A DNA stretch of 64,000 bases from Phytophthora sp. 'mugwort' (taxonomy: Eukaryota > Oomycota > Peronosporomycetes > Peronosporales > Peronosporaceae): contig JAUCEF010000010.1 in NCBI GenBank assembly GCA_033558025.1, forward strand, positions 273,001 through 337,000, written 5' to 3'. The translations under genes were made by a program, and so were the position numbers. This document shows, in pieces, positions 25,501 through 37,500 of the stretch (its first letter is position 1; every line of letters begins with the position of its first letter). The notes beneath the pieces were generated by a model, which did not search any database, was not told the origin of the DNA, and saw only the letters and a program-made list of their open reading frames with translations.

Positions 25501-28500
25501 GTTACTTGACGGAATCGGTGGCGGTGTTGCTTTGAGTGTACGACCGGCGTCTTCTTCGATTCCAACGGCGGCATCGTGTACTAGTTTACTTCTATCATGG
25601 CTACCTGTCGCCTCTGGGGACGCTCACGGTGCTGCCGTCACGAGCTACGTCGTGGACTGGTACCAGCCGCAACATGCCGACACTTCTCCATTCGAAGTAC
25701 AAATACTGCAAATCTTTGGCAAGGACACAACGGATGTGGTCAAGGGAACGTTCCGCGTCGAGTACAGTGGAGTATACACGGAGCCCATTCCTGTCCACGT
25801 GAGTGAGTCCGAACTCAAGAAGAGTCTGGAAGCTCTGCCGACTATACGCAGTGTAGACGTCGAGCGGACTCCGTTTCCGTCGCGTGGAGGCTACCAGTGG
25901 GCGGTGACGTTCTTGTCGGAAGCTCCTGCCGTGCTGGGCAAAATGCTCGCGATTGATTCAGCAAAGCTGGCAGCCACGATTCTCACTACCGACGTGGGAG
26001 CGCAACTCGATACTGCTCATGTCGGTAGTAGCAGTATCATCGTCACAGCAGTGCAAGGTTCAACTCAAGTCACGAGCACAGACGTCGCGGCGACCAGTGC
26101 CCAGGTCGATATGTACCTCTCTATATCTCAAGTCGGGCTATGGCGTGTGACCGCCGTGTCGGTCACTACAGGTACAGCCACTCTGACGTTGTCCGCTAAC
26201 TTCCCCGCGGTGGACGGGACGTACCCCGCTCAGCTCGGATGGACTGTGCCGGGCGTGTTACCAGTCGACTATCGCTCGAAGATCATACCAGTTACGACAG
26301 CCGTAGGTTCTAACTCGACGGAGCCGACGTATGAGCTCGTGTTGGACGCGTTGCCGCCTGGAACAACGTATTCAGCACGCGTAAGCGCCTGCAACTCGCT
26401 TGGGTGCAATGCTCCGACGATGGCCACACCGTTGACATTGGCCGCGCCGAAACAGAAACCAGCAACACCCCGTGACGTCGCTCTCTTTGCCGATAGTGCG
26501 TCTACTCTACGTATACGGTGGCGACATCCTCGTAGCGACGGCGGCGACGTTATCACGCACTACCGTGTCGAATGGGACACCAAATCAACCTTTGACTCTG
26601 GAGCTGAAACTAACGGAGAACGCTCTCGAGGCAGTTCTCTCGGCTATGAGCGTAAACCAGTGGTGAATCCTGGCGTTGACTGTCTGCTGACTCCGTGTGA
26701 GACGGTCATCGGGTCACTCGAACGGGGCACGCCGTACTACGTGCGCGTGTACGCCTACAACTCGTTTGGGTACTCGGCCGAGGCTGGGTACCCTGTGGTG
26801 CCAGGATTTGGTGTCCCGAAGACGCTTCCAGAGCCTCCAATCAACGTATTGCTCACACCACTAAAAGTCACAACAGACCGAGGATTGACCGTCTCATTCA
26901 ACACTTCAACTGACAGCTTTGACGACGGCGGTGCCGACGTGACGCAGTACCAGTTCGAATGGGATGCCATGGATCTGGACGCTCTGATCCCCGACGTCGT
27001 GGCCGGGGTTTCAAGTGGACAAACAGCTGCGATTATCTCGACCAATCTGATCAACAAAGTGCTCTTCACCGAGTACACAACGCAGCTCTTGTTGCTGTCC
27101 GCAATAGCGTACGACGTACGTGGCTCGTTCCGGTTAGCCTTTCTTGATTCTGTGACGCCGAATTTGCCGTGGGATATTTCGTCCGTAGCTCTCACTGAAG
27201 CCCTCGAGGCACTACCAACGGTTGGGCGCGTCAGCGTTCGCCGCGTTGCAGCTGGCTACGGCTTTGCATGGTTCGTGAGGTTTGTGACGGCGCCGTTCCG
27301 AGCAGATACGGATATTGGTGGCGGCGTGTACGGTGACGTTCCACTGCTCAAGGTGTCGACGGATAACACGCAGCTTCTAGCTGCGTTTAGCACGTCGCAG
27401 ACGGCGACAACTACGTTAACAGGTACAGGAGCGGTACTAGCGACTGCAACGCTCATCCGCGCGTTTAACGGATTGGAACAACAGGTTGTGAAGGTTTCAA
27501 CAAGCGCAGGAACATTGAGCGGCTACTTCCGTTTGAGCTACAACCAGCAGCAGACGGCGTTGATCCCCGCGAACGCAAGTGCGACGACCGTCAAGCAAAC
27601 GCTGGCGCAACTCACAGACGCCGAGGAGTTGGTTGGAGACTTCGACGTGTACAAGCGTCAGAGTGGTGCCAGCCCCACGGACTTCATATACACGATCGTG
27701 TACAAGTCGCGGCTCGGACCGAACCATCCGCTTGTGACTTGCATTGCGACGGACCTCACGAGTTCTCTCCCGACTGCTACGACCTCGTGTGACACGACTC
27801 GCGCGCAAGGTGCCCGACTTCCAGCGATGACCAGCGATCTCTACGGAGTCGCTATTGTGAACAAGACCGACTTGTCTATAGACGACGACGGGATGGCTCA
27901 CTACGACGTACTTGAACTGCGTGTTGGGGTGGGCTATCATGTGCGTCTAGCAGCGTGGAATGGCGTGGGCAACATCTTTGGTGAAACGCGTGCGTCTACG
28001 CCCGCTCGGTTCGTGGTACAAACTGTCCCGGACGCACCGCGAGACGTGAATGTTGAACCACGTTCACCTACCGAGCTGCTGGTGTCGTGGACAGAGCCAT
28101 TGCGGACGGGGGGAACCCGTCTCTCGAACTACACGGTGCAGATTGCACCACGACGAGGTATCGCCGAGCAACAAGTGATCAAGGCAGATAGTTCGCTCGG
28201 AGACTTAGCTCAGCGTCGTCTAGCACTGACGTTGCACGTTGGTGACGTCTCCGGATCGACGACCGTACTGGGGAACGTATCGAGCGACGAGTTACGCACG
28301 GCACTTGCTAACTCAGTGAACCTTCCGGACGTGATTGCAAGTGTCAGTCGTCATAATGTCGGCATCTTCTCGGGTTACGGCTACGAGTGGGTAGTGATCT
28401 TCAGCGACTCTATCGGAGACGTCCCGCTCGTTGAGGTCTCTGAATCCAGCGACGGCAGCTCGGACAGGTCACCCGACTACCTGTCGGCATTGTCTCTAAG

Positions 28501-31500
28501 TGCGACTGAACAGGTGAAAGGCAGCGTCGATGGTAACAGCATGACTTCAACCTCCGTCACCACGGCGGCCGTCACGCCACAGCACGACGTCCAGCGCGTG
28601 TTCATCTTCAGTGGGTCTCCCGTGGACTTAGGCGGATCGATAATGCTGAGCATTGGCGGCGAATCGACGTCGGCGTTAGCAGTGGGTGCCACGTCGGAAG
28701 ATATTCGCGTCGCGCTCGAGGGATTGTCCACAATCGGTGATGTGCTCGTGACTGTGACAGGTGACGTCGGTGAGCGTTCGACGTTCCCAGCGACTCGATA
28801 CGGCGTATACTGGGACGTGACCTTCGTAAGCTCTACAGATGATCTCCCGTTGCTGGGCGTGCGGACTGACGCAACGCTTGCATTTACCCCCCGTGCCTGT
28901 GGTGGCACACTATCGGGTGTGACGCCATGTGTGGAAATTCTTAAGCTCCGTCACGGCGGTTTGCCCACTCAGACGACGTTGAGTCATCTACGCCACGATA
29001 CTAATTATGTGGTACGCATCGCGGCTTCCAACCACGCGTTCACAAGCAAGGTTATGCCCGTGTCCGGCGTGTTCCAGCCAGCCGCGCGTCCCCCATTGGG
29101 AGTGCAGAACGCCCAAGTTACTCCACTAGCAGCAGACACGCTTGGTGTCTCGTGGTTAGCTCCTCTAGAGGACGGCGGCGCTCGTGTGGTGCATTACAGA
29201 GTGCAATGGGATGTCAGTGCGAGCTTCGACCTGCAAAGCGTTTTCTCCGGTTCGGACCTCGTTCTCGTTGGAGAAAATGACGACGAGTTGGTCGACTACA
29301 GGATCACTGGCCTTAGCTCGAGCAAGGACTATTACGTGTCAGTAGTCGCATACAACGCGCGTGGTTACGGCGTTCCAGTGACGGCGCGGCCGGTGGACGC
29401 GCATGAGCGTGTGACACATCTGACAGTCTCGGGGACTACACTGGACGAAGCCGTTCTTGCGACAGAGACCATGACATTGTCCTTTACTAACTACCCTACC
29501 GAGACTACAGCGGCAATTGGTGTTACGGCTAGTGCACTGGAGTTACAGAGTGCGCTGCAACGTCTGGCTGTCGTTGGGACTCTCTCTGTTAAGCGTTCCG
29601 ATTACTCCAGGGGGCCTTCAGCTACACCATACGATACCAGTGGTGTGAGCACGCCCAGCGATTTCTTGATGACGTGGAGTATCACGTTCCGTACGGCTTC
29701 AGTTGATGGTGTACGCGCTAGCGCGCTTGGAGCTCTCGCCGTCACATTAACAGGAGCTAGCACTGTCACGCCTCTAGAGGTGGTGTCTCCAGTCGAAGAC
29801 GGTTCGCTGACGATTCGGCCTCGAGCTGTGTCCGCCACAGGACCTCGTGATGCACGTCTCTCCATTGTAGATACTGCGTCGCTTGGTGTCAGTTGGCTGT
29901 CGTCGTTGTCGCCAATGACGACAAAGTATCTTGTGGAATGGAGCACTACACCTGACTTTGCTGTGTCTCGAGCTGGATCAATAAGCAGCAGTGGCACAAG
30001 AACGGACTATGCCACCGCTGCAGCCAACTCCCAGGTGATTGACGCGGCTACCATTAGAGCTGACGGTCGAGTCGCGTACACCATTGGGAGTTTACCTGCT
30101 AACACGAAGCAGTTCGTACGCGTGTCGGCATACAACGGCAACTATGGCTCTCCAGTACTCGCGCAAGTCCTGTCCGTGAGCACCTCATCGACTGCTGAAG
30201 ACGTGGCTGCAGTCACCGTCTTACCAGGTGTGAAGAGCCTAATGCCGCGAGCTGTGACGCCGTTCCGTCCGACGTCTGTGACGATGCAAGTGAGTTCTCA
30301 AGACCAACCGACACAACTCGAAGTAAACTTTATCCAGCCATCGAAAGACGCACTGGGATTCACGGCAGGAGATGGCGGCGCGACGATCACGCACTATCGT
30401 TTGAGCTGGTGGAACCCGTCTGCGCTGGCTGCGGACGCTAAGGCGACGGCGTCATATGACGTGCGAATGACGGACCTGACGGGAGCGGCATTGACGTGTT
30501 CACCAGCGGCTTGTACGTTCCGGTTGGGAGCTGAAGTTCAGTCATTATCGTTGACACCTGACGCTGTAGCAGGGGCCGGTTCGTTCCGTCTCGTACTCTC
30601 GACTTTATCCTTCACCAATTCGGTCTGTACTACTTGCTCACTGGCATTCACTGCTGCCGTCAGTGGCGTGATCACTATGGATTATACTGGTACGATGCCA
30701 GATCTGCAGACCGTTCTGGGCACCAACGCACGCTTCATGATTGACAAACTCGGTGCTGCTTGCGTCTTTGAAGTGGCGGCGCTGGCTTCGCTCCCAGCCA
30801 ACAAGTTACCGATACGGTTCGTGTCTGCTGCGAGCGGCTCGACGTCATGTCCACTGCCTTTAACCCCGGCGACGTACACGATTCATGTGGAGCCTACGAC
30901 GATCTGTATCCCAGCTTCAACGAGTGCGGCAGACCTGGTGACTGCAGTCTCAGGCTTGATAAGCGGTGACGACGTCGACGTCTCTCTTGATGTCGAGGCT
31001 GGCAACATTCGGCGATTCCGGATAACGTTTTCGGGGTCGAGTGCGACTGGGGCGTCAGGTAGTTCGACAGCTCACACGGCTGACGTGGCACAGTTAGAAG
31101 TGGTGGCGACGGATGCTACTGGAGGTTGTGTGGACGTTTCAGGGAATGTTTGGACTGGTACCGAGCTGAATGGCGGTATGCTGGAGCCTGGCGTGGCCTA
31201 CGCCGTGCAGGTTGCCGCGTTGAACTCGGTCGGGCTCGGAGCGCCGCTGCGTGCGACGGCGCTGTGCCATGACTTCCCGTGCTCTGCCGGCGCCGCAGTT
31301 CTCGCTCCAGCAGCTCCACCTTTGGCACCGACTGGTGTCACCGTGGCAAGCAACCGCGCCGATCGAACAGCCTTAACCATCGTCTGGCAGCCCCCCATTT
31401 CAGCCAACGGTGCACCGATCACGCAGTATCTTGTGGAGTACTCAACTGCAGCCTTTGCCACGCAACCATTATTGTGCACAGGCTGCGTGACTGCGCTTAC

Positions 31501-34500
31501 TGCTGGGACAGCTACGTTGGCGCCGGCAGTCACGCTCAATTCGGATCCTGCGTTGGCCAACGGGCAGCTCGTGGTGCTTAGCAGTGTATCTCCTACGTGC
31601 GTTCTCACGGTGGGTAAGGACGCAGCCACGTTCGTCAAGACAGCGTGGACTGGGACTCAAGTGGTGTACAACCTTGAACGGCACCACGGCTGCGACGCAT
31701 TTACGGGTCGAACCGTCAACCTGATGGCGCTGTATGATTCCGTGACCGATAGTTCCGTCAACGTCTTGCCTAGTGCAGGTGACCAGCAGTCAACAATCCT
31801 CAAGCCACTCACGCCGAACAAACAGTACACGGTTCGCGTTCGGGCGCAGAACCGTGAAGGGTATGGAGCGACTCAGATTGCCTCGTTTATTTGTGAACCC
31901 GGTATCGAGTCTTGTACCGCAGCAGGAACACTCGCAACGACGCGTCAACTACCTGCACCCCCAACGTTGATCATCCCGTCCCAATTGCTCGGTGCTGGGG
32001 TCGTTGGCGCGACTTCGAACGCTCTGGGATTCACGAAGAACACGTTGACCATTGCCTTTAGTGATCCCAATAGCTGGTCAGGGCTTGAGACGGTTGACTG
32101 GTTCCGCGTTGAGTGGGATACGAATGCAGACTTCCTATCTACCAACAAGAAAACAGCCATCGTGACCCCGTCGGCTGCTACGATTCCCTCTCTTTGGCTG
32201 TCCCGTCAGCTGTGTACGAGCTGTATTACCGATCTGGTCACTGCTACAAACACGCTCTCTGTCAGTGGAAGCTTGGCGAATACAATGGGCCTGTCTACCG
32301 GCGACTGGATCATGGTGGACGCTGGTACACTCTCGTGCCAGCTCCGGGTTTCGGATACAGCTCCAACTGTATCAGCGATCACTGTGGAGACTGGCCATGG
32401 CTGTGCAGACTTCACGGGCAAGACTTTAGCTCTCGATGTCCGCGAGACGTACGAATACCAGCTGACGACGGGACTGACCATGGGCGTCACCACGCATATC
32501 CGTGTGACAGCTCACAATTCGCTGGGCTACGGCGTACCAAGCGACAGTGTCGCTGTTGCTCCTATCACTTCGAGTGATCCTCCTCCGTCTCCGAATGTTA
32601 TGCTGGCTGTATTGACGGCTGCGGACGAGCAGGACCCCGACGTCCGGGTCAGTTCGTTACGTGTCCGCTTCCCACCGCCCACGATCTCACTGCCAACAGA
32701 CGTGAACGGCGATGGCGGCTCGCCCGTGACGAAGTATCTGGTCGAATGGATCGATACCAACGCGTTTGCGAGTACCGTTCCCCATATCCAGACCCTCACA
32801 ACAACGTCGGACTCAGCTGGAAGCGTCTCTGGGTCCTTCCGACTGACGCTGGACACGACGACATGCACAACTTGCCAGATTCAGGCGGCGTTCAGTACTT
32901 CGGCCTTGAGCGCTTCTGCTTCAGCTGACGACATGGAACAGGAGCTACGCAACTTGCCTAACGTCGGTGACGTCGATGTCACCCGCGACGGGTGTGCGAC
33001 AAAGAACCAGTGTACATGGGCGATCACGTTCTTGAGTGAGCTGGGCGTCGTCCCCACTATGACGGCCATTAGCCGACTCTACGCTGCAGGCGGCAAGGTG
33101 ACCATTACAGTGACAGGAACAACTCAAATAGGTAACCTCGGGGCTTCAACGTATTGTCCTGTCATTGTTGGTGGAGCTGTGGTGAGTGGGAGAACGAGGT
33201 GTGGCGTCGTCCAAGTGAACGCGAAGACTACCCGCGTTCCGTACGAATACGTCATCAAAGGGCTTGCTGCAGGTACGACGTACTACGCTCGGGTGGCAGC
33301 TTACAATGCGCTAGGGTATGGACCACGTCGTGTGACAGCTCCATGGTCGTTGTCGGTACCGTACGAACCGCCTTCGCCGCCTAGATCCCCATTCAACATC
33401 TTAGCGCCACCGGTTCTAACACTGGCTGGATCTACATCTCTGCTGGTTACTTACGCCGCTCCGAGATATACTGGAGGTGCCGATGTCACGTCCTATGTGA
33501 TCGAGTGGGATCCGTCTCCAGGGTTTGACAGCGGGCCCAACGGCGATGCTCTTGGTCAAGTGACGGTACCGGCAAGCACGTTGGTAGCAGCGGCAGATGG
33601 CGCGTTCCGATACACTATCACCGGTCTCACCACTCGTCAGTGGACGTACGTACGGATGTTTGCTGGGAATGGCAAGATCGGAGCAAGAATGCCAGTACTC
33701 ACTGAACCAGCATGGGAGATGCCACGCCGCAAACCGGCACCGCCGAGCTTGGTGACGGCTGTGAATGACCTCGCGGTCGAACCTCCCGGCACGGCGCTGT
33801 TGGTATCGTGGCCGGAAGCCGCCATTGATGTCACTCGATACGAGGTCGAGTGGTTTGGTCAATACTCGACAGAACCGCTCTTCGGGGCGCCAGTCGTTCA
33901 AAAAGTGACAACCAGTGGCTCAATTACCGGCGGCTACTTTTCGTTATCATTTGGAGATGGCAGTGACTTGTATCCGTTGAGGCTTTTGCCCGGGACTGTC
34001 GACGTCGAACATGGCGCAGCATTCTTCAAGACAAGTGAAGATCTTACGGGATTATTGGCTAGAGGTGACGTGGTCTTTATCAACAACCAGGCGTACTTGG
34101 TATCAATCACGGGCACGTTCTCGGCATCGCAACTGCCTCTTGCGGACGCGACAGGGTTCCAGAACGCTGGTGTGTTGGCGAGTGCCTTGGGGACAATAGC
34201 GACAACGTACGCTGGAGACACCGTGTTCGGCGCCCAGCTTTACACTCAGTGGCGGACTACACCGTTGCCTATGGACGTGACCCCCGCAGACATGCAAGAG
34301 GCTCTGGAGCTGCTCCCAAGTGTTGGATTGGTCCGCGTTGAACGTCTGTCGACCCTCGTCGCGACCAATTACGACTGGATGGTGACGTTCACGTCCCAAG
34401 TGCCTCGAACGAACCCTACGTTCCCATTGCTCACGGCGAACGACCGTCTGCTGAAAAGTACACACGCGGACGCAAACGTCGGCGTGACAAGTGTTGCTGC

Positions 34501-37500
34501 CGGGAAGGCCCCCTTGGCGTATGGGTCCGCGGTTGTCAATGCAGCAGGGACGGCGATAAATGATGGTCGCCTGACGTACAGCATCCCACAACTCGATACT
34601 GGATCGACCTACTTCGTACGGGTCGCGGCAGTGAACGAACGTGGGACAGGAGCTTTCTCCACGGCATCAGCGACTGGAGTGGCACCGACGCGGTCGCCAC
34701 TGGCATTGTCTAACGTAGCAGCGCGCGCACTAGGGCCCCAACTATTGGAGCTAACATTTGACCAGATGCAGACGTCAGGTGGACGTCAGGTGGACGGCTA
34801 TCGCGTCGAAGCTGCTCTGAGCCCGAAGTTCACGGACTCGACCATTGTTCAAGACTTGTCGCCTACTACCAAGTTCGTACGCGTAACCACAGCAGCTCAC
34901 ACGGGTCCATACACTGTCGGCAGCACCTTCTCACTCGCAGCCGTGGATTCGAGGTCGTTCCATGGTTCATTGACCAAACAAGTGGACGCACTCGCTTCCG
35001 CACAAGCCCTTGAGGCTGGCGCAGCGTTCCTTCTACGCCTCAAACCCGACACTGCACTGGGATACGGCAAAGCAGATCTACAGTCGACGTTTTCTCGTGG
35101 AGAGCGACTGGGTGTACGCAATGAAGAGGTGAGTGTCTGCTTGGACGGAAACGTGGCTTGGCCTTTGCGAGACACCGACACGGAGCTCACTAGCATCGCG
35201 TACAGCGCGGCGACGGGGACCACGGGGACGATCACACTTTCTGGCCCACTAACGACCGCTCTACAGACGACGGTCGTAGCGGGTGCACAGCTCGCGGTCG
35301 GCGCGGCTGCTAACGGGCCTGCACATCCCGCGGCCTGCAGAGCTGCCGTAACAGCCGTGAAGACCGACAAGCAGCATTTGGATATCTCACACTTGTGCGT
35401 CAATCCCGCCGCGAAGCTAGGCGCGGGGCTGGCTGTATTTGTGTTGAAGGGGGTCGCAACCATCACCAGCGACGCGTACGACCCATCGGCCAAGGTGATC
35501 ACTCTCTCACGAGCTCTTAACAACCATCTGGTTGATGTGATGGTGGTCGGGACGCGGATTTCTGTCGGAGACGTACCGGAAGATGCCAAATCGTGCCGTG
35601 CCCGAGTGAGCGCAGTGATCAGCACGACAAAACTCGAGCTTGAGCACGACTGCGTGGAGCCTGCAGCAAAGTTAGCCGCGCAAAAGCCAGTCTTCGTGCA
35701 CCGAGGTCCAGCTATCCTCCCGTTATGCGAGCCTGATGACCCGTGGACGGCGCTCAGTACGTCGCGACTCGCGTCGTTAGTCGCCCGTCTGGACGCGTCA
35801 GGCGGTCGCGAGCCGCTGCCCGTTTTCCGTAGCCACTCGGCGGTGAGCGTCGCGACTGAGCTCGGAGCCGTCGGAGGCAGCGATGAAGTGACATTGGTGG
35901 ATTCAATGACAATTGCTTGTGGAGACTACGTCCGACTCGGTCGCGCTCCGGGAGAAGTCGACGCTGACGCTGAGGCGCTGGAAGCTTTAGCTACTTTTCG
36001 CGTGCGCGGCAAGTGCGACGTCTCGACGTGTGACTGCACTCGGGCCTCGGCGAGCACCCGCTTACAGCTGGGTAGTATTGAAGACCCGACGGCTTCGATG
36101 AGCCTCTTTCCAAGACTTGCACTAGCTCATGGCGTTGCTACACGCGAGATCCAGCGGATCATTCTGACTGTCACAGGGCCTGCCGTTGTGTACAACGTGG
36201 GAGGTTTCCGTGTGAGACTTGGGGATGAAGTGAGCTCACTGACGCTCGGTACAGGTGGAGACGGCGGGGTGTCACTTAACGATGACGTCGGATGTCTGGT
36301 ATGGGCCTCGGGCCCACTGGCAAATGATGCGTCACGGGACATGCTGGCTCTTGAACGGGAGCTCGAGAACTTTGCTGCAATTGATGACGTACGTGTAAAA
36401 CGGGCTCTCACAGAGACGACTAGTACTCGCGTGACTGTCGAGTACACTGTGGAGTTCACAGGGACACAAGTACGGGGGAAGATGGCTACTTTACAGATAC
36501 TGGACGTTGGTACCAACGGCTGCAGCGCGTTTGTCGGGGGAACGGCAGGTGTTCCAACAGTGCTACGGGACCAGAACAGCTTCGTCACAATCTATCAAGC
36601 TCCGACGACACCCGCCATCCCGTTCGATGCCACTGACGAGGATGTCAAGGCAGCGCTGGAGACGTTACGTGTTGTCAGCAATGCCGACGTGAGCCGTGCA
36701 GTGAACAAACACGGCTATGAGTGGCGCGTTACGTTCGTCGAGTTCCTAGCGCCTACGAAGGAGATGGTGTCCAGTGCGTTCCCTGTTCTAGCAGCTAACG
36801 GCCTGGCGTTGCAGGCTGCGCAGTCGCCTCAGATCACTGTAACCCCGTTCCAGCTACTCGAGCTGGACACGACGTCGCTGTCTGGGTCTAACGGTGGCGT
36901 GTCTCTCTACACTCGAGTGCGTGCTCACAATGCCGTTGGATGGGGCGTGGCAGCTGTGCCTTCTTCTGCTTCGATTCAACTCGCAGAACAAGTACCAAGC
37001 GCTGTACGTCTAGCTCGTGCCGACGTACTCTCGGACGCTCAACTACTCGTGCAATGGGATGCACCAGCTCACGACGGTGGGGAACCAGTAAGTGAATTCC
37101 GTGTCGAGTGGTGGGTCGATGGCGCCCTCGCTACCGCCGCGAAGCCGTTTGCCGTGGTTCATGCGCTCGAGGCGGCATCCCAAGGTGTGACCGACGACGT
37201 AGCCACTATCGCCGTATCCGCTCCGACCGTGGGGACGAACACGTATCTCTCGGGTACTTTCCGGGTCGGTTTCGACGGCCAGTGGACGCCTGAATTGCCG
37301 TACGATATCTCCGCCGTGGGTATGCGTCAGGCGATCACAGCGCTCTCTACGATCGAAGAAGTTCTCGTGAACCGTGAACTTACTGCAGGAGGATTCACGT
37401 GGCTCGTGACGTTTTTGCAGCGGACGTACGGCGGTGATCAACACAAACGCTGGCGCTCGGTACTCGCTACCCAGCCCCCCTTCGGGTACAAGTTGGAGGT

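Noticed and set aside
34060..34080. RGD tripeptide in the giant protein as an integrin-type adhesion site (also near 20,925)
   Set aside because: In both places RGD is part of a G-D-x-I/V-x-I/V strand motif of the modules, and oomycetes have no established integrin receptor. Chance is the better explanation.
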